From assembly GCA_022225965.2 (NCBI GenBank), contig JAKJXP020000183.1, positions 1 through 41,025 on the forward strand: DNA of 41,025 nucleotides. The letters run 5' to 3'. Numbering within the stretch: position 1 is the first letter of the stretch; every line of letters begins with the position of its first letter. This DNA is from Diatrype stigma (taxonomy: Eukaryota; Ascomycota; Sordariomycetes; Xylariales; Diatrypaceae). Under the pieces are notes generated by a model. That model was not told the origin of the DNA. It worked only from the letters and a program-made list of their open reading frames with translations, and did no database searches. Shown one piece after another: positions 21,427 to 32,874 of this stretch. The translations under genes were made by a program, and so were the position numbers.

Positions 21427-23692
21427 TAACATCGGACTACTAAGACATATGAAAGAGCTCGAGGGGTAGCTAGTTTAAATTGGTCTTCTTCAGGCTGCAA
21501 CTTGGAGGCCCGAGAATGGTTCTCCGCGTTCGTTCACCAAGCTTCGGCCCTAGCAAACAAGGTTCGCTATGACCCTAGCCATACGTTCCTGTCAGTAACT
21601 TACATAGGAACTGGAGGTACCTATCGTGAATTGAGGGGTTGTCTGTTTGTCGCACACAACGCTACCGCTACCGAGTTGGACCTAACTAATAGTAACGATC
21701 AGCCAGGCACGGTACCACCACGATTTGTAACCCTGTCTGCGTCTGATACCTAATGGGCTCACTTGGCGAGTCTTGCGTTTACAATAGCTACCGCTAGCAG
21801 GCTAGGTAGTTGCCCATTACCAAACTCGCATCCTGATTGCTCAATGCCTTCAAACGCGGCTTCTGCACAATTAGGGCCGGTCTAGAGTAGCGTCTGAGGT
21901 AGTTCGCTCGGTTGGTGAACTATAATACCAGAACACCACTATAGCAAGGAATATGTATGCTGACGGTCGTCCAACGTCTTATGGTAGTTCTCCCGAGCGA
22001 TCCGAGCTTTTCTTGCCCGCACCGAAGTCTTCTCCACCATACGTCGTAGCCGCCGTCCGGCAGTCTAGCAATATCGTCGATGGTCGATGAAATCATAGCG
22101 TGTCTAGAACACAAGTGATCAAGCCGAGCAGCTCCCTACGATACCACTCACAACTTGACAAGCTGATTAGCTGCCTTTACAGTTTTGCCCAGCATCATTG
22201 GCGAAGGATAGTGAACAGGTCTCCGTCAGAGCGATCTGTACCCTTGAAGCTGAATATCGAGCATCTGAAGATTAGCAAGGATTCGATTTAGGGTGATTTA
22301 ACCTTTGCCTTAGGCATATCACCACGATAAACTTTGACATGGTTATAGATGGGCCATACTAGCCGTGGTGTGCGCGCCGCCTTATGGATACGAGCAAGGA
22401 ACGACCTGTTCGATCAAATTGAAGACTGGGTATGGGTACGAAGTATAGAAAGTTAGGTAACTAGATAAAGTGAACCTCGGCGACCTCCATGGTTTGATTC
22501 ATAAGCAGCTAAAATAGCCCCAAAAGATTTTGATACTGAGCCATTGAAACGCTTATGAAAAATGACGACTTCTTCTCGTTTACCAAAGGTTCGAATCAAT
22601 GAGGCGCGGTCGGTAGACAGAGGCTTTATAAACAAGTGCAGCAGCTATTTTATGCTGCTATCACAGAAGCCGGAGCACATGATGGAGGAGCCAGTGTAGC
22701 GTTCCGGATGGTACCGCTAATATCTAAATCTCGAATCAAATAATTTCCGGCATCCAAGGGTCATCTCCATCATTCTGGGTAAGGTACCCAGGAGGCAGGT
22801 TACCTCGCTAACATGTCAGACCAGTTTTACGAAATCTGTAAGAGAACGTTGGTGAGGATCAACCTGGGGAAACCAGAGAGCCCTTTCATTGGCCTCATCG
22901 ACATGGAGTTCTTGATGTGCATAATACAGCGAAGCTACTATGTAGTTCCACTCACATGGCAACGTTGACGGTGGCGGGGATAGTGGTTGTCTTCCACCTG
23001 GCAATATGCATACTATAGTATCGCAGAGTTGGTGTGTTTCAAGGAAATGGAACGAGGGTAGAAATTCAGTGCTATGAAGTATCAAGCATGCACTGCTATG
23101 GTACCTACCAGATGGCCAGCCTTGAAGTTTATATCCAACCATGCCGCCTATTAACTACTCCTTGCCTGCACCTATAGAACTGTCCCTACCCTTATGGACT
23201 GAGGGGCGCTGCTGCTGGCCTGCAGCTGCTGGACAGTTGTCAAGGCTTTTTGCGCGCGCTGCAGGTGCGGGGTGCCACAATTGTGGCTGCCAACGCGACC
23301 TACCTCTCAGCTAGGTACCTGGGTACTGTATGTACATACCTCCAGGGCTGGTTACGCCTGTTGCCCGTTGCCTGCGCCATAGTTACCTAAGTCACAATAT
23401 TCTTTACTAATCCAAGGCTGCCCAGATGTTGCGTTGACCATTGACGTACCCTTGCCTTGCCTAACTGACGAGGCAACGACTGAGATGCAATATAGGGGAC
23501 GGAAGTTTATAAAATCAGTAAAACCCATACAGTCCCCTATCCTTTACGCATGTGACACACTTGGTTATCTCGAGGCTTTGTGTCGTAGAGGGTGAATTTC
23601 CCTGATGCGCCTTAGTCGCTGCCGGTGCTCATTAGAATCATTACCCCACCATCGCCAACGTCCAAGTATCCAAGTGAGGCAGCGCTGCAAGG

Positions 23693-26600
23693 ATGTCGGC
23701 AACCACAGAAGGATCTGAGCTCAGGCTCGTCTCTTCCATACGATATAAGCTTGCGAATGTCTCTGGTGACGAGAAGAAGCTGAGCGATGCGCTCCGGACA
23801 CAGCTTACCCCCCTTCTGGAGAGGGCGGGTAGTCCATACAAGGCTGTTCGAGATGCCGTAGGTAGTGGCAGATCGATCCCCTGTTCGCATATTCTTGATG
23901 CTAACCCATCCATCAGGCATTCCAAGCATTTATCAGCGTGAACAACTTTGCGAAGCCGTCTGGGTAAGTGCAAGATCACTAACCTCCGTTTACACATGCT
24001 GACCCCCTGCCTGTAGCGTCATATTGCCAGTCAAGGCTTTGCTGGAGCAGTACAAGAACACAAGCTCCCCGATGGTCAAACAACTAGATCTTAGTCTTGT
24101 AAAGCAAGGCGTTCTCAGGCTTGATCAACAAGGACGACGAGAACTGCTTCCCGTCGCGCTCCAGGGCATCTCAAAGGAGACTAGCCCCGCCAGCGCCGCT
24201 GGATTTTTCAACATCTTCTTACGTTTGCTTCTTGACATCAAGATCCCTGGTCGAGGCCTTAAAGAGGATATCTCATTTCGAGAGACCATTGGCCTAACTG
24301 ACCCATTGGATGCTTCCTATGTCTCTCGATGGCTGGGCAAGCTGTTCCTGCTTCGACAGGACTTAGCATTAGCTTCGGATGAAGACCTCGATAAGCTACT
24401 GGCAGCTTCACCATCTGGTCTTACGAGAGATGATATAGCGTTTCTGCGGAATAACAACCCACATGCTTGGAGACCGAATGCGCCCAATAGCCTAAGCTTA
24501 GCTGAATGCAAGATTAAAGCAGTCAACTTCCTAGCGAGTGGTGCTTTCACAGATGAGGAACGTTATCTACCAACCATCTGTGCAGCAGGCGTTACCGACT
24601 CACGCATCACCCTTGTAGCAGACGATGTGCTGAAGAGGTCTGAGGTCAACCTCGAGGATAGCAGCATTGTCGCCTCCCTTTTCGAGGCACATGCCCAGTT
24701 CCCTGCTGCCCACCGGATGCAGGTCCTCAAACTGTTATCAAAGTCAGTAACAGCGTGTACTTTCAAGAAGCAAGTGGTAGATACTGTCAAGCAAGACTTT
24801 GTTCTCACAGCTGGAGATAATGCAGTTGTTCTTGGACTTGAAGCATTGCGTCTACACAAATCTCTCCTCGCATTTCTCTCGTGGATAGCGAGAAATAGCT
24901 CGACCTCAAGCAATACCGACCGCGAGATGGGACCTGCGCTTGTGTTGCTCTTGAAGGACTATATCCTTGCCCAAGGATGGCCTAATCCCAACCCCCGCGC
25001 CAACCAGGCACAATTCCAAGACGAACAGAGATTGCGCGCACACGCGTACGAGACGATCGGCACTCTGGCTAGGGGAAGCAGCTTTGATCACAAAGCCAAA
25101 GATTCTCTTTTGAAGTGGCTTTTCGACTCGCTCGTTTCAGATCCTAGTTCAGACGTTGTTGTGCACATAGAGAGTGCATTTTCCAGCATGATGGGTCTCT
25201 TCAGACCCAACACGCCTGCCGAACTCCGAGACCTGGAGATCCTACTCCTCGAATACATGACTTTGTCGGACAGGCAAGGAATCAGAACCGCTCGCCACGT
25301 TGCTGCACGCTTCGCGAACAACTGCTTACCATATAGTAACGCCAAGGCCCGCTGGATTGATATTCTAGCTTTGAGTGGCGGTGTGTCTGAACGACGTGAT
25401 GTCCTGGAAGAAGGGCAGAGGGGACTTGATCCGTGGTGGGCAACTAAACTTCACCCAGATGAAGAGTTGGCACTCCCCGACTGGAAAGAATTGACACGCG
25501 AATTCCTCGATACCACCCCTCGCCACGTTGGAGAGGACGAAATGGTCGTCGATCAAACATCGCGATACACCTTATTCACGAACGACCGTTTGCAAGCGTT
25601 CCCCATTACTCTCCGCTTCATAAAGCAGACTCTCTTGATTACCGCACTCGGTCAAAGTGCATTCGAAGTAGACTGGGAACCACAGCTAGACGCAAAGTTA
25701 GATAATGACCTGGAAATTCGGCGAGCCCTCCGACGACGTCTTGTGGAGGCCGGTGACAACGAGTCGCTCCTGAAGCTCCTGCATGCTTCCCTCGATGGTC
25801 TCCGTGACCACCCTGATGTCGGTGCAGAAGAATGCATTACTTGTCTAACCCAAGTCCTGTCGTTTGCGCCCAGGGACACTGTCATTGTGCCATTGTCATC
25901 AAGAGCATCGGAGTTGCTGCAGGTAATAAAGTCGAACAATCAGAAAGTCAGGCAGCTAGCCTCGAAGGCCTTCGGTATCCTTTCACCATGGGATGAACAG
26001 TCTACATCGTCCGTCTCTCAGTTACGAAGCTTCATCGAATCCTGTGGGGAGCCCTCACCACATCAATCTGCCGAGTATCAGGGCTCATTGGCTTGTCTTG
26101 GTAGTTATCTCGCGCACGCGGCGTACTATGGCAAGCTGAATGCTGTCGCCAGATCAGATAATTTGGAGTTTATTTCACAGAAATTTGTTTCTGGTGCGAA
26201 AAGCGTGGATTTGAACGTCAGGGATGTTTCTATTGAAGTTATGAGCCAACTCTGGACGGCAGGCTTGGCTTTCCCTACCAGTGTTGAACAACTGACCGAT
26301 ACCATAAGCTCTCTATCCAAACTCGCCTCCTCCAACAACGAGAGGGCAATTAGAGCAATGGGAAGATTGGCCATCCCTACCCCCTCAGATGATTCGATTG
26401 GCGACACATCCCCCACAGCAAAGGTCCTGGATGCATTATTTGGGCTGACAGATACCAAGAGAACGGAAGTACATCTTGCCACAGGTGAGGCAATAGCTGC
26501 TGTCATCGCACGATGGGATTCTAAAGCGGTAAAACTGGACCTTGACGTTGAGCCTTTGGGCTCCGGCGAATCCAGCATAACCCTTGCGCTTAGCAAGAGG

Positions 26601-29456
26601 CCAGCTCAGATTACTGCTACTCTCGACAAGCTTATCAATGACTGCAAGACTACAAAACCGTCCTTGTTGAAGGCGTCTGGCATATGGCTCTTCTGTGTTA
26701 TCCAGTACTGTTCAGACCTGCCTGAAATACAGGAGAGGCTGCGTCAGTGTCAGGCCGCATTCATGCGGCTGCTAGGTGCTCGAGATGAACTCGTGCAGGA
26801 GACTGCGTCGCGTGGCTTATCATTAGTGTACGAGCGAGGCGATGAATCCCTCAAGGGTGACCTTGTTAAAGACCTGGTTGCCAGCTTCACCGGGAGCAAG
26901 ACACAGCTCAAGGTCGATGAAGAGACTGAACTATTTGATGCCGGTGCTCTTCCTACAGGGGAGGGCAAATCAATCACGTCGTACAAGGATATCGTCAGCC
27001 TTGCAAACGAAGTCGGCGACCAAAGCTTGATATACAAGTTTATGGCTCTTGCGACGAATGCGGCGACCTGGACCGCCCGCTCTGCTTTTGGACGATTTGG
27101 GTTGAGCAATATCCTGTCCGATGCGGAATTGGACCCGAAGATATACCCTAAACTGTATCGTTACCGCTTCGATCCGAACGCCAATGTAAGGAGGTCAATG
27201 GACGATATATGGAAAGCGGTTGTCAAGGACTCAACGGCTGCTATTGATCAGCACTTCGATGCTATCATGGATGACCTACTGAAAAGTATCCTGGACGGAA
27301 GAGAGTGGCGTGTTCGCGAGGCAAGCTGTGCCGCCATCGCCGAGCTTATATACGGCCAGCCCTTCCCAAAGTACGAGAAGTATTACACTGATATTTGGAG
27401 AGTCACGCTCAGGGTTCTCGATGACCGGAAAGAATCGGTGAGGGCTGCCGCTCTCAAGCTCTGTATGGGCTTGTCCAAGACACTAGTCACACAACTTCAG
27501 CAGAATAATTCTTCTGCCTCCGCACGGGCAATGATTACCCAGGTCTTGCCATTTCTTCTCTCCGACAAGGGGATCGAGAACTCCGTAGAGGAAGTCAAAA
27601 TCATGGCGATCAAGACGGTGTTAGATGTGGTCAAGAACGGCGGCGACGCGTTGAAGTCTTTCATCCCTACGATCGTCACCCACTGCCTGGGGCTCCTGAG
27701 CACAGTAGAGCCGGAGCAAGTCAACTACTACTACCAGCGGGTGGGCGAGGCCGACCGCGAGCACTTCGACAAGTTCCGCAGCGGCGCGGCGACGCGCTCG
27801 CCCATCTTCGAGTGCGTGGTGAACTGTCTGCGGTTCGCGGACGAGGGCGTCATGCAGGAGCTGGCGCCGCAGCTGATTCAGACCATAAAGTCGGCCATCG
27901 GCATGCAGACCAAGGTCGGCTGCAGCGAGGTGCTCACCACGCTGGCGCTGCGCCACGCTATCCTACTCCCACCCTACTACGTCTCGTTTTTGAAGACGCT
28001 CGAGATCCAGATCCTTGACCGCAACCACGAGACCAGCCGCGCCTACGCCCGCAGCGCCGCCTACCTGCTACGCGGCGCCCCGCCGTCCGCCCGCGACCGC
28101 TTCACCGCCCGGCTCGCCGACCTGTACCTCGGCGCCGAGGACGACGCGCGGCGCCAGAAGGTCGCTGACGCCGTGCTGGCAATCGCCAAGGCGTCGCCCG
28201 ACGCGTTTGCCGATCTCGAGGCCCGCCTGCTGCCGCTCGCCTACTTCGGCCGCTGCGATACCGACGAGTATGTAGCCGAGGCGTTTGATGCCGTTTGGGG
28301 TCAGCACGCGGGCGGATCTCACTCGGTGAAGCGCTTCGTCGATGAGATTGTCGACTTCGTTACCAAGGGTCTGGACACGTCCAAATGGGCGTTACAGCAC
28401 GGAGCGGCGCTCGCTATCGCATCAATGATCACCGCGCTCTGTGGTAATAGTGGCGGCGACAATAACAGCAACAGGGGCACGAAAGACGATTACCACTACG
28501 ACGAAGATGATTACGCCAACGGCGACAGCGACAACGACAGCCGACAGCTCGACGAGAAGACGCTGCGCCGCATCTGGCCGGTCCTCGACAAGGCGCTCGC
28601 GCTCAAGACTTTCAAGGGCAAGGAGAAGCTCGTGGCGGCCTTCCCGCTCTTCGTGCGCCGCGGCCGCCGGCTCTGGACAACGGACCAGGCCGTCGCCGCG
28701 CAGACGCGGAAGATCGCCATCCGCGAGGCGAAGCGCAACAACGATGAGTACCGCCCGCACGCACTCGAGGCGCTCGGTCGGTTCGCAGCCGCCCGCGACG
28801 ATGACGACGACATATACCGGGAAGTGGTCGCCATCGCCTCGCCCCGTCTGTTGCCGCCCGTCGACGACGACGCCGGTGGCAAAGAAAAAGACGCCCACGC
28901 CTTGACGGAGCTCGAGCGCAGGACCGTGGCCGCGGCGCTCCGCGCCGTCTTGACGGGCTACAGCCGCCGCAAGATGCGCGCAGTTCCCGCGGCAGTGCTG
29001 GCGCAGGTCGCGGCTGTCCTGGTGGACAACAACAGCAACAACAAAGGCAAGACCTCGCCGGCTATCGCGATCGCGAGGGACGCGTGGTTCGCGGGTGCCG
29101 CGGCACTCTTGAACCGCGCAGCGGCAGCAGCGGCCTCGTCCGGAGACGGCAACCCAACTCCTGCGGCTGACGCTAATATCGGTGCTCCGTCTCCCACGGC
29201 CCTAGCCACGCAGTGGCTTGGCCTACTCGCCGCCGACGGGGATAGCGTCGTGCTGGTGGAGGGCCAACGGGCGGCGCGGGCCAAGGCGCTCCTGGCGTTC
29301 GTGCGGGCTTTGAAGAAGGGGGCGTTCGGGGATATGGACACGGGAGGCGGAGGCCTGGTGGAGGGCGAAGTGCGACGGAAGGTGGAAGCTATGAAGGAGG
29401 CTGATAGGTCGCTCGATGTGCAGAAGCAGCTGGGCGTCGTGCTGGGCGAGCTGTGA
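23693..29456 (+). CDS. ECM29: Proteasome adaptor/scaffold protein ECM29
   Basis: Three exons, 23693-23857, 23917-23963 and 24017-29456, give 1883 residues, close to the roughly 1870 of the yeast protein. Introns of 59 and 53 bp have GTAGGT and GTAAGT donors, and the first has a CTAAC branch. The N-terminal block (LPVKALLEQYK, then NIFLRLLLDIKIPGRG and WLGKLFLLR) matches the conserved Ecm29 region, and the rest is helical HEAT-like repeat sequence throughout. ECM29 binds the 26S proteasome, tethers or checks the regulatory and core particles, and links it to transport and stress responses. An Asn/Asp-rich acidic insertion lies at about residues 1547-1585 within the HEAT array. From about nucleotide 27,700 to the end, codons turn strongly C/G-ending while the first two-thirds use mixed third positions. 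The start follows good intron joining and lies just after short leader sequence. Confidence 0.93.
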
Positions 29457-29670
29457 GTGGGACGAGCGAGCGAGTGAGTGACTAAGTCGGGAGGGTTGGA
29501 TGGATGACTGGCTGGTTGGCTAGAGTAGAGTGGCATGGCATGGTCTGGTCTGGTACGGTTTCCTTGCAGCAGCGGTGACTGGGAGCTTGAGAATTGCTTG
29601 CTTCCTACGTCTTTATGTTCTAGAGATAGATACCTCGGTAGCTAGCGAGTGAAGTTTCTATACACGTTTG

Positions 29671-29698
29671 ACTCCTGACTCCTGACTCCTGACTCTTG
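29671..29698. repeat. Four 7-bp tandem repeats containing TGACTC
   Basis: ACTCCTG three times, then ACTCTTG. The phase produces TGACTC repeatedly, which is the core of bZIP (Gcn4/CPC1-like) sites, but the location just downstream of the ECM29 stop makes a promoter role for ECM29 itself unlikely. Confidence 0.75.
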
Positions 29699-30020
29699 GT
29701 TCTAGACTTTGTATGTACTACGTTCTGTCTACACCCCCTGACCCCCTACTACATGTGCAGTGACCTAGACACGCCCATGTTGACTGCATAACACCTACAG
29801 GTACTCGCAAAGGTACTATCTACAGTGTCTTGCAAGGTATTACGTGGCGGTATTCGCATCATGTAGCAAGAAGTCGCATAAGGGAACCTCATCCATCCAG
29901 TCAATCCGTAGCCAGGCCCTTCCGTCCTTCCACAGAGATGGGAAGAGACATTGCGCTTCGGACTGGACGCCTGGCTGCTTGATGCTTGAAGTGCGTAGTA
30001 TGTAGTTACATATGTGTATG

Positions 30021-30645
30021 TATTGTACAATAATACCTACCACCTGCACCAGAACCAAATACCTATAGCAGCTGCCTAGGAGGCATTGTATGTACAATAC
30101 GTAGCTACCGGCCCACTGTGTAGCCTGAAGTTAGCCTCACCCCCGGCGAAATATCGGACTTAAGCAGTGCCAGAACTCCCCATGCCAGCCATGCCCCGCC
30201 ATCCGTCCGCGCAAGAGGTTAGACAGGTTGCGTCACAAGTAAGCAGCCTTTAAATCCCATCATCATCATAGGTATTACTTGCGTTGGGTGCAAACCGTTC
30301 TCAACGTTGGTTGGGTTAGATAGGCTGGTAGGTAGGTACAGGAAAGTACATGCCATATGACTTATCAGGCATGCGGTCAGGCACTCATGACACGCATACT
30401 ACATGTATGTATCTGGGTAGCATGCATAAGTATGTACAACTTGGCTTCTGAACAATGCCTACCTACGCTCGGTATAATAGGAGCAGAGGAGGTAGACAAA
30501 CGAAGAAGGGCGGACTAAAAGGGTCGTGAAATTTATAAATGTACAATACGTACGTACACGTAATTGGCCATAAAGCTGCATAAGTAGGAATTGCTGAAGC
30601 ACAATAGTCTAAGAGGACCTCGGGAAGATACATATTGTACATACA
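30021..30645. repeat. Dispersed palindromic TTGTACAA-like motifs
   Basis: A perfect 12-bp palindrome TATTGTACAATA at 30021-30032, ATTGTATGTACAAT at 30085-30098, AATGTACAATACG near 30538-30550 and ATATTGTACATAC near 30632-30644. All share a GTAC core in an AT-rich setting in the interval upstream of the UBX gene. Confidence 0.6.
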
Positions 30646-31139
30646 AAAGTAAGTTGTTACTCCTTATTCTCTTATCTATTGGGTAGGCAGGTACATGTAG
30701 CCAGTAACTGCCAGTAGTAAACCTTGGAACCATTCAGTTGACTGGCTGACTGGAAGGGTCGATCAATAGTGGGCTAAATCTGCCTTAAGACCCTGAAACA
30801 TTAAGGTCGAAAGGCAAAAGGGCCCTTGAGCAACCAAGGCTGCAGGCGACTTTATCATCCATCTAATCACCTGCCGACCTGCATACCTCTAGCTACACCC
30901 ACCTACATCCACCTACATACCTCTTTGGCAGCTACCTCTTCTGCTCTTACACCTACCAGACTTCAGACTTACCTCTCTTTCGTCCATCCCATCAGCGAAA
31001 CACGGTTTTGTCTGACATACACTCCAAGCAAGCTTCACAGAACATCTGGTTCTATTGCACGGCAACAGCCAAGCCTAGCCATCGTTTGAAGCCCTTATCG
31101 CCACATCCATTAGCTTTCAACAGCCCAACATACCCCGAA

Positions 31140-32874
31140 ATGGACGAAGACGTAGAGCAGTTTATGGCCGTGACAGGCACCACCTCTGAGCAGGTGGCCC
31201 GTGGCTACCTCGAGATATCGAGCGGCGACCCTATGCAAGCGATCCAACTCTTCTTCGAAAATCCGGAGCTCCAGGCCAGTTTCACAGCACCTGCCGCCGC
31301 CTCGGCCGCCGCCGCTCCTTCTCGCTCATCGCGCCCCGCCCCCGCCACCTCCAGCAGTCGGACAAGAGCGACCGGTCGGGAGGATGCCCACGGTGTCATT
31401 CACATAGATTCTGACGACGAGCCGGATATACCCATGACGGAAGATGACGACGATGATGACGTCCATGCCGTCGCCAGAACCGCGCAGGAAGAGGAGGACG
31501 CCGCCATGGCGAGACGGCTGCAGGAGGAGATGTACGGAGAGAACCCCGGCTCGACTGATGCCGATGGCGTCAGAGCTCCCATAGCGCGCAGGACGGAGAC
31601 TCTCGCAGCGCCCGACATGCCGTGGAGTATAGAGGATGACCGGAATGCCGCCATTCTAGAACAGATGCGTTTACGCCGTACTGGTGTATCACAAGGTGAG
31701 AGGGAGTTGCATATCTCTAAGATGCTGCTGATTTTTTGTCACCGACTGACCGCGCTATGTAGGTCCCCGAAATCCATTCAGCCAATCCGTGTGGGATGAC
31801 CCCGAGGCGCCCTCTGTACCAACGAATACGCGACCGGGCGGACCAGGCACTTCCGCGCAACGAAGATTGGCCGACTTGTTCCGGCCCCCGCATGACCTGA
31901 TGAGCCATCTCAGCTGGGATGCGGCCAGAGAGGCAGGCAAGGAGGAGAAGAAATGGATCCTGGTTAATCTTCAGGATATGAGCGACTTCAACTGCCAGGC
32001 ACTGAACCGGGACCACTGGAAGAACGAGAACCTCAAGGCGCTTGTTCACGAGCACTTCATATTCCTGCAGTATGAGAAGGGCGACCCCCGGGCAGATCCC
32101 TATGTAACCTTCTACTTTCCTAACCAGGCCCACGAGAACCCCAGCAACTACCCGCACGTCTCCATCATCGACCCGCGCACAGGCGAGCAGGTCAAGGTCT
32201 GGTCGGGCCTGCCGTTCCCGCCCCCGGCCGAGCTCCACGCCGACCTAGTCGAGTTCCTTGACCGCTACAGCCTCTCCAAGAACAGCAAGAACCCCATTCC
32301 GAAGTCGAAGCCCAAGGCTAAGACCATTGACTTCGGCCGCCTGTCTGAGGAGGAAATGATGCGGATGGCCCTAGAGCAGAGCCTCGAGACTAACGGCGGT
32401 AGTGGAGGCAGCGGCGGCGGCGGCGGCGGTGGATCTGGTTCTAATGTCCAGGATCCTGATGCGCTGACCAAGTCGAATCCGGATATCAGCGGTAGCGGAA
32501 AGGGCAAGGGCCGGGCAACAGATGACTCGATAGACCTGACAGACGAAACGCCCGCCGCCGAGGAGGACTCGGTCTTCTCGCGCATCTCATCGACGAATCC
32601 GCACGAGGAGCCGGCGCCGGACCCAGCGACGACAACGCGCATCCAATTCCGGCACTCGGGCGGGCGCGTGATCCGGCGGTTTGCCGTCTCGGACCCCGTG
32701 CGCCGCCTCTACGAGTGGCTCAAGGCCGAGCCGCTCGAGGGCCGGGACCCCAGCGTCCCTTTCGAGCTGAAGGCCATACCGGGCCGGGACCTGATCGGTG
32801 AGCTCGACAGCACCGTTGAGGCGGCGGGGCTGAAAATGGGAACCGTCATGATCGAGTATATCGAGGATTCTTGA
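31140..32874 (+). CDS. UBA-UAS-UIM-UBX domain protein (Ubx5/UBXN7 type)
   Basis: Two exons, 31140-31695 and 31763-32874 (67-bp intron, GTGAGA..TAG), give 555 residues. Residues 1-45 form a UBA-like domain (DEDVEQFMAVTGTTSEQVAR, then YLEISSGDPMQAIQLFFEN). A disordered Ala/Ser/Pro linker with acidic patches follows. About 228-355 is a UAS thioredoxin-like domain (WDAAREAGKEEKKWILVNLQ, HFIFLQ). A ubiquitin-interacting motif is at about 379-393 (SEEEMMRMALEQSLE), then a poly-Gly linker, then a UBX domain from about 478 to the end. Proteins of this architecture recruit Cdc48/p97 to ubiquitylated, cullin-associated substrates. The UBX S3/S4 loop reads IPGRD where the classic family has a Phe-Pro-Arg turn, so Cdc48 affinity may differ. 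The gene lies 1.7 kb downstream of ECM29 on the same strand. Confidence 0.9.

Larger units (their letters stand above)
14900..23692. other. Long region without a supported gene
   Basis: This covers 8.8 kb in which no frame exceeds about 120 codons, and none of the longest frames shows a recognisable domain. The minus strand between 14.6 and 17.4 kb has several good donor-like sites (near 14648, 15047, 15868, 16067, 16186, 17314), which could belong to a non-coding or poorly conserved spliced transcript. Composition is not strongly AT-rich, so heavy RIP mutation is not evident. Microsatellites at 17.6-18.4 kb, a CCATGG-centred palindrome at 19004-19025 and a 9-bp tandem repeat at 21391-21426 are annotated separately. 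Confidence 0.45.
29457..31139. other. Intergenic region between ECM29 and the UBX gene
   Basis: No gene is seen. It contains the ECM29 3' UTR, a 7-bp tandem repeat (29671-29698), a set of palindromic TTGTACAA-type motifs (30021-30645) and a pyrimidine-rich leader with repeated ACCTAC blocks (about 30890-31000) before the UBX start codon. Confidence 0.55.

Noticed and set aside
22588..22597. B-box-like GGTTCGAATC
   Set aside because: Flanking bases do not pair as a T stem, and no A box or acceptor stem lies at the right distance.
22816..23142. 108-codon minus-strand frame with an ATG
   Set aside because: No recognised domain, signal peptide or splice context.
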